From JACVRW01 sp038323835 (GTDB lineage: Bacteria; Actinomycetota; Thermoleophilia; Solirubrobacterales; Thermoleophilaceae): a stretch of DNA of 64,000 bases. Below, one piece after another: positions 23,922 through 32,261 of this stretch. The stretch's first letter is position 1. Every line of letters begins with the position of its first letter. Location of the stretch: NCBI GenBank assembly GCA_038323835.1, contig JBBQHI010000006.1:1-64000 (forward strand), written 5' to 3'. A model generated the notes under the pieces. The model was not told where the DNA came from. It saw only the letters and a list, made by a program, of their open reading frames with translations, and searched no databases. Position numbers and translations under genes: made by a program.

Positions 23922-25784
23922 GTGAATCCGCTGGGGCGCAGGATCATTGCTCTGTTCCGGCCCTATCGCGGCCGGCTCGCGCTGATCGCCGCCGCGATCC
24001 TGGTGTCGGCGGCCCTCAGCGTTACGGCGGCTCTGCTCGTCCGGGATGTCTTCGACAGCGCGCTGTTTGCGAGCGGCGGCCCCAACATGGGCCGGCTCTA
24101 CGTGCTCGTGGCGGCCCTGATCGCGATCCCCGTGGTGAACGGCGTGCTCAACGTGGCCCAGAGCTACCTGACGAACGTGGTCGGCAACCGCGTCATGCAG
24201 GACCTGCGTGACCGGCTGTTCGCCCATCTCCAGGCGCTCTCGCTCGAGTTCTTCACCGGGACCCGCACCGGCGAGCTCCAGTCGCGTCTCGCAAACGACG
24301 TGGGCGGCGTGCAGACGACGATCACGTCCACGGCCTCGAGTGTCGTCTCGAACGTGGTGATCGTCGCCTCGAGCCTGGTGGCAATGTTCATCCTGTCGGT
24401 GCCGCTGACGCTGCTGTCGCTCGTGGTGGTCCCGGTGTTCGTGGTGCTCAGCAACCGAGTGGGACGCAGGCGCCGCGCGGCACGCCGGGAGACCCAGGTG
24501 TCGCTGGCGGAGATGAGCGCCATCACCCAGGAGACGCTGTCCGTGTCAGGTGTGCTGCTGTCGAAGGTCTTCGGCCGCCAGGAGCGCGAGATCGGCCGCT
24601 ACCGCGACGAGAACGCGCGGCAGGCCTCGCTTCAGGTGCGCCAGGCGATGGTGGGACGGAGCTTCTTCGCGCTCACCCAGGGCTTCTTCGGCCTGGCCCC
24701 CGCACTCGTCTACCTGGTGGCCGGCATCCAGCTGAACGGCGGCTCGACCTCCATCTCGGCCGGCACCCTGGTGGCCTTCACCACGCTTCAGACGCGGCTG
24801 CTCCAGCCGATCATCCAGCTGCTCCAGGTCTCGGTGGATGTTCAGTCCTCGCTCGCCCTGTTCACACGCGTGTTCGAGTACCTCGACCTCCAGCCCCAGA
24901 TCGTGGACCGCGAGGACGCCGTGGAGATCCAGCCGTCCGCCGCCCAGGGCCGTGTGGAGCTCAGTGCGGTGTCATTCCGGTACGGGAGCCGGGCTCCCCG
25001 GGCGCTCGACGAGGTGTCGCTGGACGTACAGCCGGGCCAGCTCGCCGCGCTGGTCGGCCCCAGCGGCGCGGGCAAGACCACGATCTCCTACCTGGTGCCG
25101 CGTCTATACGACGTGACCGAGGGAGCCGTGCGGATCGACGGCGTGGACGTGCGCGACCTGAGCCAGGGATCCATCGCGGCGCTGTGCGGGGTGGTGACCC
25201 AGGAGCCGTACCTGTTCCACGCGAGCGTGCGGGACAACCTGCGGTACGGCCGCCCGGATGCCAGCGACGCGGAGGTGGAGGCGGCCGCGGAGGCGGCGTT
25301 CATCCACGAGCGGATCGGGCGGCTCGAGGAGGGGTACGACACGATCGTGGGAGAGCGCGGCTACCGCTTCTCCGGGGGCGAGCGCCAGCGGCTGGCGATC
25401 GCCCGGGTCCTCCTCAAGGACCCCCGGATACTCATCCTCGACGAGGCCACGTCTGCGCTCGACACCCAGAGCGAGCGCATCGTGCAGCGCGCCCTGGAGC
25501 GGCTGATGGCGGAGCGCACCACGATCGCCATCGCCCATCGGCTGTCCACCATCCGTTCGGCGGACACGATCTTCGTTCTGGACCACGGCGCGATCGTGCA
25601 GCGAGGGAGCCACGAAGAGCTGGTGGCGAGTGACGGCCTGTACCGGGACCTGTACGACGAGCAGTACGGGGCGGGCGAGGTGGAGTGCCACTGCGCGAAC
25701 GGCGTGGTGCTCACCAGCGGCCACACGGCAGGTCCGGGCACGCCCCGACGCCGGGACGCCGAGCCCGTTTCGGACGCGGCCTAG
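23922..25784 (+). CDS. ABC transporter, fused membrane and ATPase domains (exporter type)
   Basis: 620 residues from GTG 23922 (GGCGGA lies just before). The N-terminal six-helix membrane domain (about 10-315) carries the coupling-helix segment FFTGTRTGELQSRLANDV. The ATPase domain has Walker A GPSGAGKTT, Q-loop VVTQEPYLF, signature FSGGERQRLAIAR, Walker B ILILDEATSALD and the switch His in AIAHRLSTI. It would work as a homodimer or with a partner to export lipid, drug or peptide. A C-terminal tail of about 40 residues has CHC and is poorly conserved in style. It stands alone, 138 bases after nothing but the phosphatase remnant. Confidence 0.92.
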   Translation: MNPLGRRIIALFRPYRGRLALIAAAILVSAALSVTAALLVRDVFDSALFASGGPNMGRLYVLVAALIAIPVVNGVLNVAQSYLTNVVGNRVMQDLRDRLFAHLQALSLEFFTGTRTGELQSRLANDVGGVQTTITSTASSVVSNVVIVASSLVAMFILSVPLTLLSLVVVPVFVVLSNRVGRRRRAARRETQVSLAEMSAITQETLSVSGVLLSKVFGRQEREIGRYRDENARQASLQVRQAMVGRSFFALTQGFFGLAPALVYLVAGIQLNGGSTSISAGTLVAFTTLQTRLLQPIIQLLQVSVDVQSSLALFTRVFEYLDLQPQIVDREDAVEIQPSAAQGRVELSAVSFRYGSRAPRALDEVSLDVQPGQLAALVGPSGAGKTTISYLVPRLYDVTEGAVRIDGVDVRDLSQGSIAALCGVVTQEPYLFHASVRDNLRYGRPDASDAEVEAAAEAAFIHERIGRLEEGYDTIVGERGYRFSGGERQRLAIARVLLKDPRILILDEATSALDTQSERIVQRALERLMAERTTIAIAHRLSTIRSADTIFVLDHGAIVQRGSHEELVASDGLYRDLYDEQYGAGEVECHCANGVVLTSGHTAGPGTPRRRDAEPVSDAA

Positions 25785-25841
25785 CCGCAAACTCCTCGGA
25801 GTCGCGCCCGAGGCCGTCACCGATGTGTAGCGGGCTATCTG

Positions 25842-25853
25842 TTAGCCTGCTAA
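25842..25853. promoter_or_regulatory. MarR-type operator overlapping the start region
   Basis: Perfect inverted repeat TTAGC-CT-GCTAA, three bases before the GTG of the MarR gene. MarR proteins commonly autoregulate through such short palindromes that block the promoter or the ribosome site. Confidence 0.65.
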
Positions 25854-25856
25854 GGA

Positions 25857-26327
25857 GTGTCCACCTCCGAGAAGACCACCCGCGGTGACGTGGACGGGTT
25901 CAGCGCCGGCCTCGACGACTTCCTCCGCGCGCTGCGCACCGCCCGCGGGCGCTTCAACCGGGCTCCCCTGACGCCCGAGCTGAGCGCGTCCCAGCTCCAC
26001 CTGCTCGAGCCGCTGGTCACGAGCGGTGGGCCACTCGCCCTCTGTGCCCTGGCCGAGGCGGCCGACGTGGCCGCGCCCACGGCGTCGCGGATGCTCGACG
26101 GGCTCGTCGAGCGAGGGGTGGCCGAGCGCCTCCGCCCGGAGGGTGGTGACCGCCGGCGCGTGGAGATCACGCTCACCGCCGAGGGCAGCAGGCTCGTGGC
26201 CGCCAAGCGCGAGCGCATCGCGCAGGCGCGTGAGGAGGTCTTCCTCCGCCTCTCCCCGGGCGAGCGCGAGTCGGCCGCCCGGCTGCTCCACTCTCTGGCC
26301 GCCGCGATCGACGACCTGCATCCGTGA
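25857..26327 (+). CDS. MarR family transcriptional regulator
   Basis: 156 residues. The winged helix reads LCALAEAADVAAPTASRMLDGLVERGVAERLRPEGGDRRRVEITLT, with the wing Asp-Arg-Arg typical of MarR. AAGGAG directly abuts the GTG, so either the message is nearly leaderless or an internal GTG (GDVDGF) is used. Its last codons overlap the MFS start (GTGA). With two exporters behind it and a palindrome in front, it is the likely drug-responsive repressor of this three-gene operon. Confidence 0.92.
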   Translation: MSTSEKTTRGDVDGFSAGLDDFLRALRTARGRFNRAPLTPELSASQLHLLEPLVTSGGPLALCALAEAADVAAPTASRMLDGLVERGVAERLRPEGGDRRRVEITLTAEGSRLVAAKRERIAQAREEVFLRLSPGERESAARLLHSLAAAIDDLHP

Positions 26328-27799
26328 GTCCCTCGCCGAGACCCGACGTCGCGCGGGCCCACCCGAACCGCACCCTGGGCATCCTGGTCCTGGGCGCGAT
26401 CTCGTACGCGCTGGCCCAGACGATGATCATCCCGGCGCTACCGGCGATCCAGCACGACGTGGGCGCCTCGCCCGAGGCCGCCACCTGGCTGCTCACCGCC
26501 TTTTTGCTCACCTCGAGCGTCTCCACGCCGGTGCTGGGCCGGCTCGGCGACATGTACGGCAAGGAGAAGGTGCTGCTCGGGGTGCTCGGCGTGTTCGCGC
26601 TGGGCTCGGTGGTGTGCGCCATCGGCGGCTCCATAGGCGTGCTCATCCTGGGGCGCGCCATCCAGGGGGCCGCCGGTGCGATCTTCCCGCTCGCCTTCGG
26701 GATCATCCGCGACGAGTTCCCACGGGAGCGGGTGGCCACCTCGATCGGGCTCATCTCGGCGACGTTCGGCATCGGCGGCGGCCTCGGCCTCGTGCTGGCG
26801 GGGGTGATCGTGGACCACCTGTCCGTGCAGTGGATCTTCTGGTTCCCGGTGGCGGTCACGACCTTCGCCGCGTGGGCCACCTGGCGATACGTGCCCGAGT
26901 CGCCCGTGCGCGTCAAGGCGAAGATCGACTGGGCCGGCGCCGGGCTGCTGTCGCTCGCGCTGGGCTCGCTGCTTCTCGGCGTCTCCCAGGGGAACGCGTG
27001 GGGGTGGACCTCCGCCGGAGTCCTGGGGCTGTTCGCCGCGGGCATCGTCTTCGGCACCGCCTTCGTTTCCTTCGAGCGCCGCGTGGCCGAGCCGATGGTG
27101 GACATGGAGCTGATGTCCCAGCGTGCGGTGTGGTCCACGAACCTCGTCGCCTTCGCGATCGGCTTCGCCATGTTCGGCTCCTACGTGTTGATTCCCCAGC
27201 TCGTGGAGCTGCCGGCGGTGACGGGGTACGGCTTCGACAAGTCCACCACGGTGGCGGGCCTGATCCTGCTGCCCAGCGCGGTGGTGATGCTCGGCGCCGG
27301 GCCGCTCTCCGGCTGGCTGGGCTTGCGCTTCGGCTCGCGCCTGCCGCTGTTTCTCGGCGGTGTCTTCGCGCTGCTCGCCTATCTCGAGCTCGCGCTCTTC
27401 CATGAGACGCTCGCCGAGATCGCCTTCGGTGCCCTGCTTGTCGGAATCGGCATCGGCCTCGCCTTCGCGGCGATGGCCAACCTGGTGATCGAGGCGGTGC
27501 GCCAAGAGCAGACGGGCGTGGCCACCGGCATCAACACGATCATGCGCTCCATCGGCGGCTCGATCGGCGCGCAGGTGGCCGCCGCGATGCTCGCCGGACA
27601 CGTGATCCTCCACGGGCGCTACCCGGCCGAGAAGGGCTTCACCGAGGCGTTCGCCATGAGCGCCGCCGCCGCCGTGGTCGCCCTCATCGCCACGTCGATC
27701 ATCCCCCGGCCGCGACGCCCGGCCCGCGCGAGGGTGACCAGTGACGACCGTTCCTCTCGCGGCGCCGACGCCCGTGAGCCCGCGGGCGCACGAGCCTGA
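26324..27799 (+). CDS. MFS multidrug exporter (DHA2-like)
   Basis: 491 residues, about 14 membrane helices. Motif A-like GRLGDMYGKEKVLL after helix 2, GRAIQGAAGAIFPLAFGIIRDEFP, and motif C-like GIGGGLGLVLAGVIVD in helix 5 mark a proton-driven antiporter. The GTG overlaps the MarR stop and the TGA shares one base with the next ATG, so the three genes form one transcript. Substrates are unknown; drugs or toxic metabolites are usual. Confidence 0.9.
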   Translation: MSPSPRPDVARAHPNRTLGILVLGAISYALAQTMIIPALPAIQHDVGASPEAATWLLTAFLLTSSVSTPVLGRLGDMYGKEKVLLGVLGVFALGSVVCAIGGSIGVLILGRAIQGAAGAIFPLAFGIIRDEFPRERVATSIGLISATFGIGGGLGLVLAGVIVDHLSVQWIFWFPVAVTTFAAWATWRYVPESPVRVKAKIDWAGAGLLSLALGSLLLGVSQGNAWGWTSAGVLGLFAAGIVFGTAFVSFERRVAEPMVDMELMSQRAVWSTNLVAFAIGFAMFGSYVLIPQLVELPAVTGYGFDKSTTVAGLILLPSAVVMLGAGPLSGWLGLRFGSRLPLFLGGVFALLAYLELALFHETLAEIAFGALLVGIGIGLAFAAMANLVIEAVRQEQTGVATGINTIMRSIGGSIGAQVAAAMLAGHVILHGRYPAEKGFTEAFAMSAAAAVVALIATSIIPRPRRPARARVTSDDRSSRGADAREPAGARA

Positions 27800-29337
27800 T
27801 GGCCAACGCCCTCCCGCGCGACGTCCGCCGCATCGCGGTGGTGGTGGTGATCGGCGCGATCATGTCGATCCTCGACACCACGATCGTGAACGTGGCGCTG
27901 GAGACGCTGCGGATCGACCTCGGCGCCCCCCTGTCCACGATCCAGTGGGTGAGCACCGGCTACCTGCTCGCGCTCGCCACCGCGATACCGCTCACCGGCT
28001 GGGCGGCGGAGCGGTTCGGCCCCAGGCAGGTGTGGATGAGCGCGGTGGCCGCCTTCGTCGTGACCAGTGGCCTGTGCGGCCTCGCTTGGAGCGCCGAGTC
28101 CCTGATCGGCTTCCGGGTGCTCCAGGGCTTCGCCGGGGGGATGATCATGCCGATCGGGATGATCACGCTCGCCCAGGCCGCGGGGCCGGAGCGCATGGGC
28201 CGGGTGATGAGCATCGTCGGCGTGCCGATGCTGCTGGCGCCGGTGTTAGGCCCGGTGATCGGCGGCGCGATCGTGCAGAACCTGTCCTGGCGCTGGATCT
28301 TCTTCGTGAACCTCCCGGTGGGGATCATCGGACTGCTTCTCGCCGCCCGGCTCCTTCCCGAGGGTCGCGCTCCCGGCCGGGCCGAGGCTGAGGGCAACGA
28401 GCTCGCCCCGCTCGACTGGCGTGGGCTCGCGCTCATCTCGCCGGGCGCCGGCGCGATCGTCTTCGGCATCTCCGAGTACGGCTCGCATCGCACCCTCGCG
28501 ACACCGATCGCCTGGGTGCCGCTCGTGCTCGGCCTGCTCGCGGTGGCCGCCTTCGTGGTCCGCGGCTTCCGCGTGCGCTACCCGCTCCTCGACGTGCGCC
28601 TGTTCCGCTCGCCCGGCTTTGCGGCCGCGTCGACCACGGTGTTCCTGACCGGGATCGCCCTCTTCGGCTCGATGATCCTGCTGCCGCTCTACTACCAGAT
28701 CGCACGTGGCGAATCGCCACTGGTGGCCGGCCTGCTGGTGGCCCCGCAAGGCCTCGGCGCCGCCCTCGGCATGAACATCGGCGGCCGCGCCACCGACCGC
28801 TACGGGGGCGGCCGCGTGGTGGTGATCGGGCTGCTCATCCTGCTCGCGGGGACCGCGGTGTTCACCCAGGTCGGCGCCACCACGTCGTACTGGGTGATCG
28901 GGGGCGCGCTTGTGCTCCGCGGGCTCGGGCTGGGCGGATCGATGATGCCCGCGATGGCCGCCGCCTACGCGACGCTCACCCGCAACCAGGTGCCGCGCGC
29001 CACGCCCGCGCTCAACGTGCTCCAGCGCGTGGGCGGCTCGATCGGCGCCGCGCTGCTGATCGTGATTCTCCAGAACCGCATCATCTCCACCCTCGGCGAG
29101 GGCGCTCAGGGCGGCGTGTCCGGCGCCACGCTCCCGGACGCGGCACGCCTGCGGGTGGCCACCCCGCTCGCCGAGGCCTTTGCGCACACCTACTGGTACG
29201 CGCTCGCCCTCACCGCGACGGCCCTCGTGCCCGGGCTGCTCCTCGTGCGCGAGGAGGCCAGAGCCCGGCGGAAGGCACGTGCGGTTAAGGCGCCGGTCCG
29301 CACCGAGGCGCGGCCCGGGGCCATGGTCGGAACCTAA
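27799..29337 (+). CDS. MFS multidrug exporter (EmrB/QacA-like)
   Basis: 512 residues, about 14 helices. It has the DHA2 signature LDTTIVNVAL in helix 1, WVSTGYLLALATAIPLTG, AERFGPRQVWM (motif A) and VLGPVIGGAIVQNLSWRWIF (motif C). It differs clearly from its partner in sequence, so the pair is not a recent duplication. Last gene of the MarR operon. The two exporters may have different substrates under one regulator. Confidence 0.92.
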   Translation: MANALPRDVRRIAVVVVIGAIMSILDTTIVNVALETLRIDLGAPLSTIQWVSTGYLLALATAIPLTGWAAERFGPRQVWMSAVAAFVVTSGLCGLAWSAESLIGFRVLQGFAGGMIMPIGMITLAQAAGPERMGRVMSIVGVPMLLAPVLGPVIGGAIVQNLSWRWIFFVNLPVGIIGLLLAARLLPEGRAPGRAEAEGNELAPLDWRGLALISPGAGAIVFGISEYGSHRTLATPIAWVPLVLGLLAVAAFVVRGFRVRYPLLDVRLFRSPGFAAASTTVFLTGIALFGSMILLPLYYQIARGESPLVAGLLVAPQGLGAALGMNIGGRATDRYGGGRVVVIGLLILLAGTAVFTQVGATTSYWVIGGALVLRGLGLGGSMMPAMAAAYATLTRNQVPRATPALNVLQRVGGSIGAALLIVILQNRIISTLGEGAQGGVSGATLPDAARLRVATPLAEAFAHTYWYALALTATALVPGLLLVREEARARRKARAVKAPVRTEARPGAMVGT

Positions 29338-29369
29338 GGTGCCGCAGACGTGATTTAGTGGCAGGCGCG

Positions 29370-29843
29370 ATGTCTGCCAGTAGCGCCAACGACCTGCTGA
29401 TCGAGCGCTTCTACGGGGCGTTCGCGGCGAAGAACGGGGCCGAGATGGCGGCGTGCTACGCCCCCGACGTCCACTTCTCCGACTCCGTGTTCACCGACCT
29501 GCGCGGGAGCCGGGCGGGGGCGATGTGGAAGATGCTCACGGACACTCCGGGCGACCTCCGCGTCGAGCTGCTCGAGCACCAGGCCGGCGACGACAGCGGA
29601 ACGGCCCACTGGCGCGCCCATTACACGTTCACCCAGACCGGGCGACCCGTGGTGAACGACATCCACGCGAGCTTCCGCTTCAAGGACGGGTTGATAGTCG
29701 AGCACCGCGACGACTTCAGCTTCTACCGCTGGGCTCGCCAGGCGCTCGGGCCGACGGGACAGCTGCTCGGGTGGACGCCGTTCGTGCGCTCCGCCGTCCG
29801 GAAGAAGGCTGCCGCCCGGCTCGACGAGTTCGCCGGGTCGTGA
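29370..29843 (+). CDS. SnoaL/NTF2-like protein
   Basis: 157 residues from ATG 29370 (GTG 29358 possible). The sequence IERFYGAFAAKNGAEMAACYAPDVHFSDSVF and the alternating beta strands up to VEHRDDFSFYRWARQALG are the NTF2-like cone fold of ketosteroid isomerase/SnoaL proteins. Family members may be enzymes or binding proteins. The stop overlaps the amidohydrolase GTG (GTGA), so they are translated together. Confidence 0.88.
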   Translation: MSASSANDLLIERFYGAFAAKNGAEMAACYAPDVHFSDSVFTDLRGSRAGAMWKMLTDTPGDLRVELLEHQAGDDSGTAHWRAHYTFTQTGRPVVNDIHASFRFKDGLIVEHRDDFSFYRWARQALGPTGQLLGWTPFVRSAVRKKAAARLDEFAGS

Positions 29844-30862
29844 TCGACGGCACCGTCGTCATCGACGGTGTCGTGCACGGCTACAACTCTCCGCCAGAGA
29901 CCTACACGCACCCGATCTCCGAGGTGGTGGCCGACTCGCTCTACTACGGCTACCACCGGGTGTTCTCACCGCGCGGCGACCGGCGCTGGCTCCTCGACCG
30001 CGAGCAGTTCGGGCGGGTGGACGCCGATGTGCTCGGCGGAGCGGTCTTCGACGAGAGCCAGAACGACTTCTGCGTCTACCACGACATCCCCCTCTACGGG
30101 CTCTACAAGGGCGGAGCCTCGCCGCTGTGGGTGGGGCGGGACCTGCGCGAGCGCCGTCCCGGCCGGGTGGCGCTCTTCGGCGGGATCTGGCCCTCGCACC
30201 CGGATCCGATCGGCGAGGTGGACCGCCTGGTGGAGGAGGAGGGCGTGGTGGGGCTCAAGTTCTACCCCTACGACATCTACGACGGCGTGGGCGAGGAGGT
30301 TCGGATGGACGACCCCGAGGCCGTCTACCCGATCCTCGAGCACGCCCAGAAGAGGGGCATCCGGAGCGTTGCCGTGCACAAGGCGATCGCCATGGCGGGC
30401 TGCCCGGTGCAGCCCTTCCACCCACGCGACCTCGACGACGCCCTGCTTGCCTTCCCCGGGCTCTGCTTCCAGATCGTGCACGGAGGATTCGCGTTCCTGG
30501 AGGAGACCGCGCTGCAGCTCACCTACTACCGGAACGCCGCGGTGGTCCTGGAGGGGGCGAACGCCTATATCGTGAACGCGCCGCTCAGGTTCGCCGAGAT
30601 CCTGGCCGCGTTCCTGATGGCGGGGGCGGCCGATCGCATCATCTGGGGCACCGGCTGCAGCGCTCTCCATCCGCGCCCGCTGATCGAGGCGTTCTGGGAC
30701 TTCGAGCTACCCCAGGCGCTGCGCGACGGCTACGGCCTACCGCAGCTCACGCCCGAGCTGAAGAGCGCCATCCTGGGGGGCAACATCGCGCGCATCCTCG
30801 GCCTCGAGGTGGAGGCCACGGACGGTCCGGGGGAACTCGCCGAGCCCTGGAGCGGCGCATGA
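29840..30862 (+). CDS. Amidohydrolase family (amidohydrolase-2) protein
   Basis: 340 residues from GTG 29840. It has VVHGYNSPPETYTHP near the N-terminus in place of the usual HxH, GLKFYPYDIYDG, VAVHKAIAMAG, FQIVHGGFAF and RIIWGTGCSALHPRPLIEAFWDF, a TIM barrel with several His/Asp at strand ends. Related proteins are decarboxylases or hydrolases with one Zn or Mn. The first metal motif is altered (HGY), so activity is uncertain. It is coupled to the SnoaL gene and, by ATGA, to a DUF59 gene. Confidence 0.85.
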   Translation: MIDGTVVIDGVVHGYNSPPETYTHPISEVVADSLYYGYHRVFSPRGDRRWLLDREQFGRVDADVLGGAVFDESQNDFCVYHDIPLYGLYKGGASPLWVGRDLRERRPGRVALFGGIWPSHPDPIGEVDRLVEEEGVVGLKFYPYDIYDGVGEEVRMDDPEAVYPILEHAQKRGIRSVAVHKAIAMAGCPVQPFHPRDLDDALLAFPGLCFQIVHGGFAFLEETALQLTYYRNAAVVLEGANAYIVNAPLRFAEILAAFLMAGAADRIIWGTGCSALHPRPLIEAFWDFELPQALRDGYGLPQLTPELKSAILGGNIARILGLEVEATDGPGELAEPWSGA

Positions 30863-31242
30863 ACGAGGACGCGATCCGGGCGGCGCTGAACGAGATCGTG
30901 GACCCCTGCAGCGTGGTGGCCGGCGCGCCCGCCGGGATCGGTGAGATGGGGCTGATCCGCGGGCTGCAGGTGCGGGAGGCGCCGGGCGGGGTGGAGGTGG
31001 AGGTGCACATCGGCGTGACCGAGCCGGGATGCATGATGGGCGCGTCGTTTGCGATCCGCGCACGTGAGCGCCTCGAGGTCCTCCCCGGCGTGGTGGACGT
31101 GGACGTGCGGCTCGACCATGCCGGGGACTGGGGCCCGGGGGACATCGATCCCGCCTACGCGCAGCGTCTGGCGGCGATCCGCGCCGAAAAGCGAACGGAC
31201 CTCGCGCGTCGCCTCCGGGGGGCTAGTGCCCTGAGTCGTTAG
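30859..31242 (+). CDS. DUF59/MIP18 family protein (Fe-S cluster assembly or PaaD-like)
   Basis: 127 residues. It begins NEDAIRAALNEIVDPCSVVAG and has GLIRGLQV and VTEPGCMMGASFAIRARERL, the DUF59 fold with the Cys of PGC conserved. Such proteins help mature Fe-S or other metalloenzymes, as SufT and PaaD do. Its coupling to an amidohydrolase suggests a dedicated maturation or metal-supply role; that is inference. Confidence 0.85.
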   Translation: MNEDAIRAALNEIVDPCSVVAGAPAGIGEMGLIRGLQVREAPGGVEVEVHIGVTEPGCMMGASFAIRARERLEVLPGVVDVDVRLDHAGDWGPGDIDPAYAQRLAAIRAEKRTDLARRLRGASALSR

Positions 31243-31278
31243 TTCGAGCGCACCTTCCCGGCCTCTGGACCTGCCCGT

Positions 31279-31479
31279 GTCACCCGCGCCCTGGACCACC
31301 AGCACCTTCAGCGACGTGGAGCGCTGCACGCGGTCGATCGCCTCGATCAGCTCGTCGCTCAGCGCCATCGAGAGGGCGTTCCGCTTCCCGGGACGGTCGA
31401 GGGTGATCCGGGCGACGGCGCCGTCCCCGGCGTAGCGCAGCAGCTCGAACTCGCGGGAGGCCTGCTCGGTGGCGTTCAT
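31279..31479 (-). pseudogene. N-terminal remnant of an enoyl-CoA hydratase/isomerase
   Basis: The first 66 residues are a good crotonase start: ARITLDRPGKRNALSMALSD, ELIEAIDRV and LKVLVVQGAG. The next segment of the family (CAGAD oxyanion hole) is missing; the frame continues as Arg-rich nonsense into the antisense of the DUF59 gene. The 5' end and promoter side look intact. This is a 3'-truncated gene; an intact crotonase occurs at 37893-38654. Confidence 0.8.
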
Positions 31480-31514
31480 GTCGCGAGTAGTAGCATTCTA
31501 AAACTAGTAGTTCA
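31480..31514. promoter_or_regulatory. Divergent promoter/operator region of the HxlR gene
   Basis: A 35-base gap that is clearly AT-richer than its surroundings, with near-repeated AGTAGTAGCATTC and ACTAGTAGTTC around TCTAAAA. The spacing and direct/inverted half-sites fit an HxlR autoregulatory site, and it would also cover the promoter of the broken crotonase. No mapped start is available. Confidence 0.5.
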
Positions 31515-31985
31515 ATGACTCCATCTGGCCCGAAAAACCAGTTGCGCGCCGGGAACCACGCTCCCCGGCGCCCCGATGGAATCGAGCGTGCCGCCGACGT
31601 GATGGGCGATCGCTGGCGGATCCTGGTGATGCGCGAGGCGTTCTACGGCGTCCGCCGTTACGGCGAGATGGCCAGGAATCTGGGAATCGCCCGCAATGTC
31701 CTCGCCGCGCGGCTCAAAGACCTGGTGGCCGACGGCCTGCTCGAACGGCGCCGCTACCGCACCGATCCCGACTGGTACGAGTACGTGCTCACCGACGCCG
31801 GCCGCGATCTCTACGGACCGATCGTCGCCCTGCTCCGGTGGGCGGACGTCCACCGGCCCGCCGCTCGGGGCGAGCGACTGCGGCTGCGTCACCGCTCGTG
31901 TGGACAACACACCCATGCCAAGGTCGTCTGCGCGAATTGCGGTTGCGAGCTCGACGCCCGCGACGTTGAGGTGGAGATGGAGTGA
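31515..31985 (+). CDS. HxlR family transcriptional regulator
   Basis: 156 residues. The winged helix reads DVMGDRWRILVMREAFYGVRRYGEMARNLGIARNVLAARLKDLVADGLLERRRY, the HxlR pattern. The C-terminus adds RHRSCGQHTHAKVVCANCGCELD, a Cys/His cluster that could bind zinc or sense redox state. It is divergent from the crotonase remnant, which was probably its original target; downstream comes a broken antiporter and a GST. Confidence 0.9.
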   Translation: MTPSGPKNQLRAGNHAPRRPDGIERAADVMGDRWRILVMREAFYGVRRYGEMARNLGIARNVLAARLKDLVADGLLERRRYRTDPDWYEYVLTDAGRDLYGPIVALLRWADVHRPAARGERLRLRHRSCGQHTHAKVVCANCGCELDARDVEVEME

Positions 31986-31994
31986 CGCAGCGTC

Positions 31995-32250
31995 TTCGAG
32001 GGTAGGACCTCGCGGCGGATGCTCCGGCTGTACGACTTCCGCCACCGCCGGCTGACCCAGCGGCAGGAGACCAGCGCTCGCGGCTCTACCAGCGGCTCGT
32101 CCGGGAGGTGCTGGACGCTCAGCGGCGCCGGCTGGTGGAGCTGCACGACGAGGGCGCGATCTCCGACGAGGTCCTGCACGCCCTGGAGCGCGAGTTCGAT
32201 CTCGAGGACCAGCGGCTGGAGATCTGGCGGCCCGCGCTCGGGCGACCTAT
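31995..32250 (+). pseudogene. C-terminal remnant of a CPA1-type Na+/H+ antiporter
   Basis: Two frames together give the cytoplasmic tail of NhaP-like antiporters: SRRMLRLYDFRHRRLTQRQE in one frame (about 32004-32065), then LYQRLVREVLDAQRRRLVEL and HDEGAISDEVLHALEREFDL in another (about 32085-32210). The membrane domain is absent and a frameshift separates the two pieces. It fills the gap between the HxlR gene and the GST gene. Confidence 0.7.
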
Positions 32251-32261
32251 CCTTGCCGGGC

